Assembly (NCBI GenBank): GCA_023230925.1
Contig: JALNWK010000042.1
Coordinates: forward strand, 1-26,012
Reading direction: 5' to 3'
Length of the DNA stretch: 26,012 nt
Source: Limnochordia bacterium
Lineage (GTDB): Bacteria > Bacillota > Limnochordia > DUMW01
The stretch's first letter is position 1. Each line of letters opens with the position of its first letter. The notes under the pieces were generated by a model that saw only the letters and a list, made by a program, of their open reading frames with translations, ran no database searches and was not told where the DNA came from. Shown one piece after another: positions 1 to 8,740 of the stretch. The translations under genes and the position numbers were made by a program.

Positions 1-287
1 ATATCTGCAGGCATAGTAACCTAGAATTAGAGCGGTTTGAGAGACTAGTCGAAGTTTTACATTTCAGTCTTAGCTTGGAATTGCTGATCTTTGTAGCCTA
101 TTAAAACCGGGGAAATTTGGGTTATAATCGCTGGGATCACATTTGTCAACCAATTTGTGCTACCCTTGCCCAGTTCTTCCGACATCTATCGGACATTCGT
201 GTGAGCAAGGTTAGAAGATATTTTGCTAGCTAGATATACAGGGTAATATAAGAAAGATGAGATGTAGGATGGGCCTCCCAGGCAAGT

Positions 288-830
288 TCAAGGACGCGTC
301 CTTAGCTTAGAGAGGAACTCTTGCCGGAACTTGGCGACCTTTGGTGCAATAACCATGGCACAGTATGGTTTTGTAGGATTGTTTGTGAAATACCGATGAT
401 GGTAGTCTTCTGCGGGATAGAAGCTGGAAAAGGGAACAAGTTGGGTGACTAGAGGGGCATCATAGATACTCTGTGCCTCAAGCTCTTGGATTACCCCTTG
501 GGCAATGTTCTTTTGCTGGTCATCGTGATAGAAGATCACGGAACGGTATTGGGTTCCTCTATCAGCGCCTTGACGATTGAGCGTGGTTGGGTCATGGATA
601 AAGAAGAAAACATGCAAGATGTCGCGATAGGTGATCACCCCTGGATCAAAGCTAATCTGTACCACTTCCGCATGTCCTGTCTCCCCAGTACACACATCCT
701 GGTAAGTCGGGTTAGCCGTGTGTCCTCCGGAATAGCCACTTTCCACTTGGACCACTCCTTTTAGGTCCTCATATACGGCCTCAAGGCACCAAAAACATCC
801 ACCGCCGATGGTTGCTAGCTGCAGCTCCAT
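288..830 (-). CDS. msrA: Peptide-methionine (S)-S-oxide reductase MsrA
   Basis: Reduces methionine-S-sulfoxide in proteins back to methionine in the cytosol, using thioredoxin-type reductant. The 180-residue product has the family hallmark GCFWC at residues 11-15, with Cys12 as the likely catalytic cysteine. It also has the conserved blocks GYSGG, GTQYRSVIF and EDYHHRYF, and a late cysteine (KPYC) that could act as the resolving thiol. Length is normal for a stand-alone MsrA; there is no fused MsrB domain. The ATG is preceded by GGAGG seven bases upstream. It lies 110 bp downstream of the Hsp70 gene on the same strand, so it may be read through from the chaperone operon or have its own promoter. 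Both genes act in protein-damage repair. Assignment is secure. Confidence 0.96.
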   Translation of the reverse strand: MELQLATIGGGCFWCLEAVYEDLKGVVQVESGYSGGHTANPTYQDVCTGETGHAEVVQISFDPGVITYRDILHVFFFIHDPTTLNRQGADRGTQYRSVIFYHDDQQKNIAQGVIQELEAQSIYDAPLVTQLVPFSSFYPAEDYHHRYFTNNPTKPYCAMVIAPKVAKFRQEFLSKLRTRP

Positions 831-914
831 TTCTGATCCTCCGTAAATTTGGGATTCTTACAGTAGTCTTGCTTAATCACAGAGCAGGTATGCGCGTCGT
901 ATCCGAAACGAGTG

Positions 915-936
915 GAGGGGGACGGAACATCCCCTC
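915..936 (-). terminator. Hairpin just after the dnaK-like stop
   Basis: An inverted repeat (arms about 915-922 and 930-936, 7-base loop, one bulged G) lies four bases beyond the Hsp70 stop codon. The stem is GC-rich. Read on the minus strand it is not followed by a clear U-run, so it may be a weak terminator or a 3'-end stabiliser that attenuates transcription into msrA. The call rests on the stem alone. Confidence 0.4.
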
Positions 937-940
937 TTAT

Positions 941-2656
941 TTACTCCTGCTCATCAGCTTCATATAACAGATCGATGAGGGCATCCTCAAGTTCATCAAA
1001 ACGCGCATCATCCTCTTGCTGCCAAGCCTCTTCGAGGGCAGAAATGACGTTTTTAAGTTTCTTCGCTAACCTTGGATCGACTTTATCTATAGCCGCCCGG
1101 GCTTCCTTAACCAATTCCTGTGTGGCAACGGGCAACTCACCACTGGCATATTCGGCACTTGCCATGGCAGCCCTGGCTCTGGCAATTTCCGCCTGACTCA
1201 TCCGCTCCTTGGCATCGGTAATCGTAATCGCTTTCTCTTTGCCGCCTGTCTTCTCAGCGGCACTGACTCTTACGATACCGTCTATGTCATAATCGAAGTT
1301 GACGATAATCTTCACTTCACCGGCTTTCCCATCTGGCAGATCGGTTAAAGTGAAATTGCCGAGGAACACGTTTTCGGAAGCAGTCTTCGATTCACCTTGA
1401 TAAACCTCGATCTCTACTGCCTTCTGATGATCATGGACCGTGTAGTACACCTCGGACTTTGAGCAGGGAATCGGGGTGTTTCTCGGGATGATCACACTAA
1501 AAGCATCGGGATCCGGAATACCATAGCTAAAATCTAGGCAGGATACTCCCAAAGAATGGGGAGCCACATCAACTAGAATCTTATCGATCTCTTCGCCGGC
1601 GATAATGCCCGCTTGAATCGCCGCCCCAATCGCTACACACTCTGCTGGGTTGATCTCTCGGTCCGGTTGCTTATTCAACTCCTCGGTTAAAATCTCGCTG
1701 ACTAAAGGAATTAGAGTGGAGCCACCCACAAGCACCACTTGGTCAATATCATGATGATCTAGCTTCGCATCTTTTAAGACCTGTCGGACACAATCAACGG
1801 TACGGGTCAGCATATCTTGAATCATACTATTGAAGTCCATCCGAGATAGTTCATAGCTCAGATTCAAGGGCTCTCCATCCTTTTGAGCTAAGAAATTCTC
1901 GGTTATCTGTATATATGGCCGATCAGACAACTGTATCTTGGCCAGTTCAGCAGCCCGAACTAGGCGGCTCTCACTGCGACGTTCCTTCCGCAGATCAATA
2001 CCGTGTTCGCTCTGAAAACTTGTGGCAAGTTGTTGGACGATGGCCTCATCAAAATCATCTCCACCGAGTTCATTGTCCCCTGAGCTAGCAAGTACTTCGA
2101 TAATATCACCGTTAATCTCCACAATCGACACATCAAAGGTGCCGCCACCGAGATCATACACCAAGACCTTGGCGCTCAACCGATCGGTCATGCTATAAGC
2201 TAAGGCTGCCGCGGTGGGCTCATTTATAATCCGTACCACCTCTAAACCGGCTATCTCTCCAGCATCCTTGGTGGCCTGGCGTTGAGCATCGGAGAAATGA
2301 GCTGGTACAGTAATGACGGCCTTTTCCACCTTTTCTCCTAACTCCCGCTCAGCGCTTTCCTTTAGTTGGCGTAAAATGAAGGCAGAGATCTCTTGGGGAG
2401 AATAACTACTCTTCCCAAGGCTAAAGTGTTGATCACTCCCCATATGGCGTTTAACAGACTTTACCGTCCGTTCGGGATAAAGCAAATACTGGTTTCGGGC
2501 CGGTTCCCCCACTAGGATCTTACCTTCGTTATCTATTCCTACCACCGAAGGCAACAGCGGCCTGCCATTGATCATCACAATACGCGGTTTCCCCCGATCA
2601 ATGTAAGCTACTGCAGAATTCGTTGTTCCCAAATCAATACCGATGATTTTACTCAC
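941..2656 (-). CDS. DnaK-like Hsp70 chaperone, short form
   Basis: ATP-dependent chaperone of the Hsp70 family, 571 residues from a GTG start; canonical DnaK is usually about 610-640. The nucleotide-binding domain spans about residues 1-355 with the phosphate-1 motif IGIDLGTTNSAV, the phosphate-2 motif VYDLGGGTFDVS near 167 and the adenosine motif VVLVGGSTLIPLV near 308. The linker is LVDVAPHSLG near 361, a substrate-binding beta domain follows to about 480, and a helical lid ends in an acidic tail. The start was moved to the GTG at 2656 because it begins the conserved SKIIGIDLG and has AGGAGGAG seven bases upstream. It overlaps the end of the GrpE-like gene by 8 bp. It is probably a specialised second Hsp70 rather than the main DnaK, because its cassette lacks hrcA and a full-length DnaJ. 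That last point is inference. Confidence 0.93.
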   Translation of the reverse strand: MSKIIGIDLGTTNSAVAYIDRGKPRIVMINGRPLLPSVVGIDNEGKILVGEPARNQYLLYPERTVKSVKRHMGSDQHFSLGKSSYSPQEISAFILRQLKESAERELGEKVEKAVITVPAHFSDAQRQATKDAGEIAGLEVVRIINEPTAAALAYSMTDRLSAKVLVYDLGGGTFDVSIVEINGDIIEVLASSGDNELGGDDFDEAIVQQLATSFQSEHGIDLRKERRSESRLVRAAELAKIQLSDRPYIQITENFLAQKDGEPLNLSYELSRMDFNSMIQDMLTRTVDCVRQVLKDAKLDHHDIDQVVLVGGSTLIPLVSEILTEELNKQPDREINPAECVAIGAAIQAGIIAGEEIDKILVDVAPHSLGVSCLDFSYGIPDPDAFSVIIPRNTPIPCSKSEVYYTVHDHQKAVEIEVYQGESKTASENVFLGNFTLTDLPDGKAGEVKIIVNFDYDIDGIVRVSAAEKTGGKEKAITITDAKERMSQAEIARARAAMASAEYASGELPVATQELVKEARAAIDKVDPRLAKKLKNVISALEEAWQQEDDARFDELEDALIDLLYEADEQE

Positions 2657-3374
2657 AAACAGACTCCTCCTCAAGATGTGACCTTGGCAGTGTATTATCC
2701 TCATCATCGTTTTTATCCAATACGCTGGATTCTGTGGAGTCCTCTTCTGCAAAGTGTTTCGCCACGACTACTTCGGCATACCGGATGACCACTCCAGCGA
2801 GGATATACCCGGGCCGAGTCACCTCTATGACCATCCCCTGGGGAGCATCCCCCGCTGGTACGGTACCAATTGCCCGATGCAGTCCAGGATCGAAGAGGTG
2901 TCCCTCAGCAGGGATTCTTTCTAGACCCCGAATTAGCAGAACCTCCTCCGCCCGCTCATAGGTTGATATCAATGCTTCACACCAACTAGTGGGAGCTTCC
3001 ATGGTCTTTAGCAGATGAATGCCATCCCACAGCTGATCTAGCACAGCCAAAAACTCCGCAACCATGCTGGTTTCTACTTTCTTAGTAATGTATTCTTCTA
3101 GCTCATGGCTTGTCCGCCTTACTTGTTGCTGGCTTTGCTCTAAGACCTCTTGTGTTAGCTCTTGCTCCCGTTCCCACAGCATCGAGGTCTTAATCTGCTC
3201 TTTATTAATTCTCCGCAGCATTTTAGATAGGTCGGCAACAGTCTCTTCAAGTTCGACCACCTGTTCAGTCAACTGATCGTTCTGCTCCAAAATATGCTGT
3301 AGCTTCTCACTCCTCGCTGGACGACGGGTGAAGAAACCGATTAGTCTATCCCACACAAACATGACCTCTTCCAC
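2649..3374 (-). CDS. GrpE-like nucleotide exchange factor
   Basis: Probably accelerates ADP release from the adjacent Hsp70. About residues 22-100 are a long heptad-rich coiled coil, as in the GrpE dimer stalk. Residues 150-206 hold the GrpE head signature: IPAEGHLFDPGLHRAIG, then a proline-rich turn, GMVIEVTRPGYILAGVVIRYAEV and VAK. The acidic ~35-residue tail after that is unusual. At 241 residues it is slightly longer than typical GrpE (about 190-210). The GTG start at 3374 is favoured because its G is also the last base of the upstream stop (TAGTG), indicating translational coupling. An ATG four codons later (3362) is the alternative. The N-terminal segment VWDRLIGFF is hydrophobic and could bind membrane or a partner. 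Confidence 0.88.
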   Translation of the reverse strand: MEEVMFVWDRLIGFFTRRPARSEKLQHILEQNDQLTEQVVELEETVADLSKMLRRINKEQIKTSMLWEREQELTQEVLEQSQQQVRRTSHELEEYITKKVETSMVAEFLAVLDQLWDGIHLLKTMEAPTSWCEALISTYERAEEVLLIRGLERIPAEGHLFDPGLHRAIGTVPAGDAPQGMVIEVTRPGYILAGVVIRYAEVVVAKHFAEEDSTESSVLDKNDDEDNTLPRSHLEEESVCE

Positions 3375-3727
3375 TACTTAATTTCCTTCTCTAAACACTC
3401 GATGGAACGGGCCTTAGGCACTCGGCTAAAGGGGCCAAAGGGATCCAGCTTGACCAAGCCTTCACGAGTTGGCGCTTGATGACGTTGCGGCTTAGTATCA
3501 ACTGCCAGGGGTGACCCGGGCTTGAACCCAAAGCGAAGTAACGCACGGGCCTGTGCTGTAGGATCCTTCAGTTCATCGTAGGCGCTCCTGATCTCCTTGA
3601 ACTTCTCGGGATCACTTTCTGGACGATGTACCTTAATCAACTGTAGATAGGCAGTTTTGATCTGCTGTTCGTCAGCACCAGGGTCAACCCCTAAAACGAT
3701 GAAAGGGTTTTGTCGTATTTCACTCAT
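3374..3727 (-). CDS. Short J-domain protein with degenerate HPD motif
   Basis: A 117-residue protein with a J-domain-like N-terminus: NPFIVLGVDPGADEQQIKTAY (helices I-II), then LIKVHRPESDPEKF and KEIRSAYDEL (helix III). J-proteins normally deliver clients to Hsp70 and trigger ATP hydrolysis through an invariant His-Pro-Asp. Here residues 34-37 read H-R-P-E, so the motif is altered. There is no Gly/Phe region, zinc finger or C-terminal client-binding domain. The remaining ~55 residues are of unknown role. The start overlaps the TPR stop as TAATG, so translation is coupled both upstream and downstream. It may be a dedicated co-chaperone, or a TPR-linked adaptor that has lost ATPase stimulation. 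Confidence 0.8.
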   Translation of the reverse strand: MSEIRQNPFIVLGVDPGADEQQIKTAYLQLIKVHRPESDPEKFKEIRSAYDELKDPTAQARALLRFGFKPGSPLAVDTKPQRHQAPTREGLVKLDPFGPFSRVPKARSIECLEKEIK

Positions 3728-5970
3728 TAGAATAACGAGCTCCTCCTCACAATGTCTTCAACTACTTCTGCCATCGGTGAATTCGGATGATTATCCAACC
3801 ACTCCTCTAAGTATGCAATCTCATCGAAATACAAGCCCAAGCGCCAGAAATTTCGGGCGCAACATGCAAGCTGCACATGTATTCTAATATCATCCGGATG
3901 GTGTTCTAGGGCAGATTCAAGCGTGTTAATCGCCTTCTCAAACCGATAGTTTTGTTCCCAAAGCTCAGCTGCTTCAAGCCAAACCTCAGGAATGTGCCAT
4001 CCCTTTTCCAGGGCCTTGTTTACCTGGTAAGTGGCCCGGCTCACATGCTCTCCATGCTCAAGATAAGCATTGGCGATACGTAGACGAACAACAGGTTCTT
4101 TTTCATCGGCTATACGGCAAGCCTTCCGGAAAAACTTGCTGGCCTGATCTAGGTCATCTCTTTGTAGCTCAATAGCCCCTATCCCAACCAATATCTCTGG
4201 TCGGTCTCCATGCTCTTTATCAATTCTTTCAAGAAGCTCCGCTGCCAAGTCCTCTTCGCCTTCCTCTGTATATACAACATAAAGGCAAAGCGGTAATTCG
4301 GGATCATCGGGCCTAAGCTCAGCCGCCTTTAGAAGCCGTTCTAATCCAATCTGGTCATCCCCATCCTCCAGGTTCTTCTTCCCGATAATGCTATAGAATT
4401 CACCTAACACCGCCTGCAACTTGGTATCGTTGGGATGCCTTTCGATAAGTTCTTGGATGGCCGCCAATGCCTCTTCGTCTTTGTCCTGCACCTCCAAGGA
4501 ACAGGCAAATTGGATCACTAACTCAGGATCGTCTGGATGATGCTGTATGAGGGTACGTAGAATACGTCGCGCCTTGGCAAACTCCAAGTTCTCTAGATAC
4601 CAGTTCATGAGGGGTTTGCCAATTTGTCTGTTGTCGGGTGCCAACAACGCCGCCTTCTCCAATTCCGCAAACCCTTCGGAGGAGTCCCCTATATCCATCA
4701 ACAACTGAGCCCGATGCCGATGGGCCTCAATGATCAACTGACGAAGAACCGAGTTGTCCGGTTCATCTCGATATTGATTCCGCCACGCACTAATCGCTCT
4801 GCCCCACCAGGCTATTGCTTCCTTGGGATCAGCTAATTCCTCGTAGGCGATAGCTAGGTAATGACAGACCTCTGCCCGGCGATAGCGTAAGCCCAGAGCC
4901 TTGAGCACATCAATCACTTGCTTGTATTTCTCCTGCTGCAGCAGTTCCCAACCCTTATGTAGCTCAACTAGATAAAGATTCTCTTTGGCAAAGGAATCAT
5001 CACCCAATTCGCCCCAAAGAGCCGAGGCTTTGTCCAGATCATCTCGTTCGTAACACTCCTTTGCCTGTTGGCAGACAAAATGGTACTTCCACTGTGCTGC
5101 TCTTTCCTGATCCTTAAGGTCTGTCACCAAACGTAGCGCTGCTTCGTACCTTCCTTGTTGATCATAGATCGCAATGAGGCTTTCTACTGCTAGATCGGTA
5201 AGTGCTTCAAGACTAATACTCTCGACAGACCATCGTGCTACCGCAACTTCCGACGTGGTAGATACCGAAATAGTCTCCTTTCCAACCATCGCTAAGACCA
5301 TCTCAAACTCAGCCATCGCTTTCTCAATCTGGTCAAGTTCTAGGTACAATGTGCCACAGACTGCTTTGATGTACAAATAGGACAGCCACGCTTTTTCCGA
5401 ATTGAGGTCTTGCTTCAGTTGCTGCGCCCTTTGGTCCAACCAAGCACATAGATCAGTCGTAGCGGCACCATCTTTTAAGGCTTTCATCAACGGAAGTTGA
5501 CCTAGCATTACGCTATCATCTTCGTATTCCATAAGGAGATCGTAAGCTTTTTGGGTCTCCCCTGTGGCTAGATAAAGCAATCCTAAGTGATACAAGACTT
5601 CATCTTGCAGGGGAGTACCTAGAAGGGACAGATAAATCTCCTCGGCCGCATCTAGTTTGCCGTCCAAAACATACCCTTGGGCCAAGTAGTACTGATACAA
5701 AGGTATATCTGGAGCACTGCGGACTGCTTGCACCATCTCGGAGATAACCGCCGCCGGATTATACCTACGCACAAATTGCATAGCCAACTGCAGGTGGGCC
5801 TCAGCCCTGATTCGTCGAAGCAATTGAGTTTGGTGTTCATCAACAGCATTCAGGCTTCTAATCCCGTTGACTACCTTCTGCCACTCACCATCACGGTAGA
5901 GAGATAGGATTTCCTCATATGTAACCGCATCTTTTTGTCTGTGCTTGCTCTTCTGTCGTTTTCGGGACAC
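3727..5970 (-). CDS. Large tetratricopeptide-repeat protein of the Hsp70 cassette
   Basis: A 747-residue, apparently cytosolic protein made almost wholly of helix-turn-helix TPR-like units. A clear one is at about residues 95-150 (LYQYYLAQGYVLDGKLDAAE, then LYHLGLLYLATGETQKAYDL). Several more in the second half end in the typical HHPDDPEL or RPDDPELP turns. The N-terminus is very basic (SRKRQKSKHRQK). There is no signal peptide or membrane segment. It is first in the operon and stop-start overlapped with the J-protein gene, so it probably acts with the Hsp70 as a scaffold or client-recruiting factor. This is inference from context. The GTG start has GGAGG seven bases upstream and a good promoter about 65 bp upstream. 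Confidence 0.85.
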   Translation of the reverse strand: MSRKRQKSKHRQKDAVTYEEILSLYRDGEWQKVVNGIRSLNAVDEHQTQLLRRIRAEAHLQLAMQFVRRYNPAAVISEMVQAVRSAPDIPLYQYYLAQGYVLDGKLDAAEEIYLSLLGTPLQDEVLYHLGLLYLATGETQKAYDLLMEYEDDSVMLGQLPLMKALKDGAATTDLCAWLDQRAQQLKQDLNSEKAWLSYLYIKAVCGTLYLELDQIEKAMAEFEMVLAMVGKETISVSTTSEVAVARWSVESISLEALTDLAVESLIAIYDQQGRYEAALRLVTDLKDQERAAQWKYHFVCQQAKECYERDDLDKASALWGELGDDSFAKENLYLVELHKGWELLQQEKYKQVIDVLKALGLRYRRAEVCHYLAIAYEELADPKEAIAWWGRAISAWRNQYRDEPDNSVLRQLIIEAHRHRAQLLMDIGDSSEGFAELEKAALLAPDNRQIGKPLMNWYLENLEFAKARRILRTLIQHHPDDPELVIQFACSLEVQDKDEEALAAIQELIERHPNDTKLQAVLGEFYSIIGKKNLEDGDDQIGLERLLKAAELRPDDPELPLCLYVVYTEEGEEDLAAELLERIDKEHGDRPEILVGIGAIELQRDDLDQASKFFRKACRIADEKEPVVRLRIANAYLEHGEHVSRATYQVNKALEKGWHIPEVWLEAAELWEQNYRFEKAINTLESALEHHPDDIRIHVQLACCARNFWRLGLYFDEIAYLEEWLDNHPNSPMAEVVEDIVRRSSLF

Positions 5971-6034
5971 TGCCGTTCCTCCATATTAGTTTCCTAGACA
6001 TCAGTCCAAAAGGTCTCATAGAACACTTTACCAT

Positions 6035-6063
6035 AGACTACAATGTTAGTAATTACATGTCAA
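6035..6063 (-). promoter_or_regulatory. Sigma-A-type promoter of the TPR/J/GrpE/Hsp70 operon
   Basis: On the minus strand there is a perfect -35 TTGACA (6058-6063), a 17-base spacer and a -10-like TAGTCT (6035-6040, 4 of 6 matches). It lies about 65 bases upstream of the GTG of the TPR gene. No CIRCE-type inverted repeat is visible around it, so HrcA control is not indicated. Confidence 0.6.
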
Positions 6064-6110
6064 TAATAAACATGATCTAGTATGAGTCAACGATTCACGG
6101 ATACTGGCTG

Positions 6111-6604
6111 CATCTTTAAGTTTTGTAGGTTCAACAGCTGCTAAGCATACCACCTTCGTTGATCCTGTGCATTAAGTTCGACATACCCCCCAATGATATC
6201 CTTCCTGTATGGGCAATAGGTCTTTAGATATTCCCGGGTATACTTCCCGTACCGCATTTTCAGCTATTTCTTGAGTGAACCTAGGGTAAACAACGACATT
6301 ATCGGTTACTTCCTGTAGGCATCCCGTATTACGCCAACACAACAGCTTCATCATGGCACCAAGTCCTCATGGGTTTGGCCATATGTGCTAATCCACCATT
6401 GATCAGGAGTACGCCCCAATGCGGACCTGACATTGACACAGACGGTCGTTAGGAGACCTACACTGGCATAGTGATCCAGATTAGGAACTAAAACATGCAA
6501 ATGGCGGGTACATAAAAGAGGCAATAGAGGTCCTATGCAGACTGAATAGCACTGCTTGTAAGGATAGTACAGGGAACAGTCCTGACCCCTCAAGGGAAGC
6601 CTTT
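6111..6604. other. Gap with no recognisable gene
   Basis: About 500 bp between the chaperone promoter and the broken hepT. Two short minus-strand frames, 6351-6593 and 6172-6354, are open back to back and slightly overlapping, with plausible codon composition but no motif I recognise and no good ribosome binding site. They could be remnants of one gene split by a frameshift. I assign no function. Confidence 0.4.
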
Positions 6605-7020
6605 TTATAAATAGCAGTCATTTATCTGTTTGGCAAAGAGTACGATGTCTGGAATATTGTCTTTGAGGACTGCGTATACGATCTTAGGATCGATACGAAG
6701 ATAATCATGTACAACAATATTTCGGAACTGGGCCATTGTTTTCATCCGGTCGGCAAGCTGGAGTTCGATGATACCTTGCTCATGGATCTGGAAACAGTCA
6801 CTATTACTCTGTGGTTCACGGTATCCTTCGTAGGCAATGATATGATTTGCTATATCTAAACATCTCTCTGCAGCCAAATGCAGTGTTAGTTCGACATAGC
6901 GACGGAGAACTTTATCATCCAAAACCCCTCTAGAGGTATCTCATCCCTGGCTTGTCTGAGGTCAATCACATACTCCTCTAGAATTACCAAACGTCTCAGA
7001 ATAACATCCTTATCGACCAT
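6605..7020 (-). pseudogene. HepT-like toxin (DUF86), frameshifted
   Basis: HepT proteins are HEPN-fold toxins or RNases normally paired with the MntA nucleotidyltransferase antitoxin. The first part reads MVDKDVILRRLVILEEYVID from the ATG at 7020. After EGF the frame must shift by -1, near the G4T4 run at 6921-6928, to continue as DDKVLRRYVELTLHLAAERC. It then runs through the active-site motif R-x4-H-x-Y (RNIVVHDY) to the stop. Restoring one base would give 139 codons, the normal family length. The inferred break could be a mutation, a sequencing error in the homopolymer, or less likely programmed frameshifting. No nucleotidyltransferase motif (GSxxxG...SDxD) is visible upstream, so the antitoxin appears to be missing. 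Confidence 0.82.
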
Positions 7021-7277
7021 TCTGCCCAAGACCCTCCAGTCTTTGCATGGCACACTGATGATAGAGTTCGTAGAAGGGTTGAAATGACGGGTTAGTCTAT
7101 GGATCGTGTAATCTTTATCCATGAAGATGCCCACTCCTTTGTTGTCTCTGCCTAATCACGTTATACCAAGTAATTCCTTTCGGTAAACAAGAGACCATGA
7201 ATAAGCGGACAACCCTTTGTACAAACACAGTCCTGTAGGATATTTTTACATCCAAGACCTAACCCTGATCTATTCTG

Positions 7278-8627
7278 CTACATATAGGCCTCTTCAGGCC
7301 TGACCCGCAGTCCGCTTTTTTGCCGTTTGGCGGGCACAATCTCAGGACGTAATTCCCCGGTCTCTTCTAACCTTTTTAACAACCGGTTCCTCATCACTTC
7401 TGTCACTTCCTTATGGGAGTCTAATCCTATTAGATTCCGTAGTTCGTAGGGATCCGCCTGGAGATCATATAAGCAGTATTCATCATAGCTATTAGAAGAT
7501 GAATCTCGCCAGGGATCTTTATCCAAAGCGGCAACACAGTACTTCCAGCGTTTGGTTCTTATGGCGCGTGCTACCATGGATTCGCTGATCTGCACGAATA
7601 CCTCTTCCGGCCAGGAATCACACTTCCGATTAAGTAACTGCCAAACTGACCTTCCCTGCATCTGTTCTGGAACCTCTATTCCCGCGGCATCCAGTAGAGT
7701 AGGTGGCAAATCAACTGTGCTGATCAGTTCCTGAACCCGACCACCACCAAAGAACCCCGGTCCACTTAGTACCGTGGGGACACGAATCGAGCTGTCATGG
7801 GGTGAACGCTTGTATTCCCCATTTCGGGTTTTGAAATGACATCCATGGTCAGAAGTAAAGAGAATAATGGTATCATCAAGGAGCTCCAGACTCTTCAAAG
7901 CATCAACAATCCGGCCTAATGCCTCATCTAAACGCTTTACCATTCCATAGTAACCAGCTATATGTTGATGTGTTGAACCGCCTAACGCGGCAAGATCCGG
8001 CGGGATCCATCCACCTATATACCGTTCCATATAACCATCGGGGGCTGGATAGTCATCCCGCTGATTCTGAAAGTGGGGCTCTAAATAGGAAATGAACAGG
8101 AAAAATGGATTATCCTTATGCTGTGCATCATCAATAAAGCGTATAGCAGCATCGGTAAGAGCATCCACCCGATACCCAGGCAGTCTGACTTGACGCCCGT
8201 GCTTATCAAAAAGCACAGTATCGTAGGCATCAGATACCATTTCCAACAGGTTTGCACCGAGCCAGTACTGGTATCCCCCCTGTTCCTCCTCACTGACCGG
8301 ATCCGCCTTTGCCAGATGCCATTTCCCTATATACCCGGTGTAGTAGTCCGCTTCGTTAAAATAGTGGGCCAACGTCTTACAGGATTCCGGTAGGGGAATA
8401 CCATTTCTATAGCACCCCGTGGTTGTTGCGTACATCCCGGTTTGTAGGCAGGCCCGAGCAGGTCCACATACTGGTTGCGTTGTGAAACTATGATACAAGT
8501 GAGTGCCGGCTAACGCCAGTCTATCTAAATTAGGAGTAAGGTTTAATGGATTACCGTGGATCCCTGCTGTATCCCAACGTTGTTGATCGGTATAAAACAC
8601 CAAAACATTCGGTTTCCCTTTGGACAT
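7278..8627 (-). CDS. Sulfatase 1 (Cys-type, alkaline-phosphatase superfamily)
   Basis: Hydrolyses sulfate esters, probably on glycan sugars. Of 449 residues, the core has the N-terminal metal-site segment VLVFYTDQQRWD (residues 8-19). The sulfatase signature V-C54-G-P-A-R-ACLQTG follows, in which Cys54 would become formylglycine, then GKWHLAK and the second metal motif FTSDHG. The C-terminal subdomain has YDLQADPYELRNL. The ATG at 8627 was chosen because AGGAGGAG lies 4-5 bases upstream and it starts just before the conserved PNVLVF. There is no signal peptide, so it looks cytosolic, acting on imported sulfated sugars. Activation needs a maturase that is not in this window. Substrate cannot be read from sequence. 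It is last of the minus-strand glycan genes, 113 bp behind the M60 gene. Confidence 0.93.
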   Translation of the reverse strand: MSKGKPNVLVFYTDQQRWDTAGIHGNPLNLTPNLDRLALAGTHLYHSFTTQPVCGPARACLQTGMYATTTGCYRNGIPLPESCKTLAHYFNEADYYTGYIGKWHLAKADPVSEEEQGGYQYWLGANLLEMVSDAYDTVLFDKHGRQVRLPGYRVDALTDAAIRFIDDAQHKDNPFFLFISYLEPHFQNQRDDYPAPDGYMERYIGGWIPPDLAALGGSTHQHIAGYYGMVKRLDEALGRIVDALKSLELLDDTIILFTSDHGCHFKTRNGEYKRSPHDSSIRVPTVLSGPGFFGGGRVQELISTVDLPPTLLDAAGIEVPEQMQGRSVWQLLNRKCDSWPEEVFVQISESMVARAIRTKRWKYCVAALDKDPWRDSSSNSYDEYCLYDLQADPYELRNLIGLDSHKEVTEVMRNRLLKRLEETGELRPEIVPAKRQKSGLRVRPEEAYM

Positions 8628-8665
8628 TCTTCTCCTCCTAAATGTTTTTTGACCTGCTTGGAGTA

Positions 8666-8693
8666 AGCTGGGGAAATCCAAACCTCCCCAGCT
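8666..8693 (-). terminator. Hairpin between M60 and sulfatase 1
   Basis: A perfect 9-bp inverted repeat (arms 8666-8674 and 8685-8693, 10-base loop) begins about 47 bases after the M60 stop and ends about 40 bases before the sulfatase 1 start. There is no U-run, so it may be an attenuator or an mRNA-stabilising element separating the two genes. Confidence 0.4.
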
Positions 8694-8740
8694 GGTATGG
8701 GTTCTTTGCCGGTTCGCCCTCTCCCCTGGACCAGATAATG

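Noticed and set aside
123..128. Perfect TATAAT on the plus strand near the window start
   Set aside because: No acceptable -35 at 16-18 bases and no plus-strand gene follows; the next gene is on the other strand.
6172..6593. Two abutting minus-strand open frames of 60 and 80 codons
   Set aside because: No ribosome binding site, no known motif and cysteine-rich odd composition in one. Described only as a gap with possible remnants.
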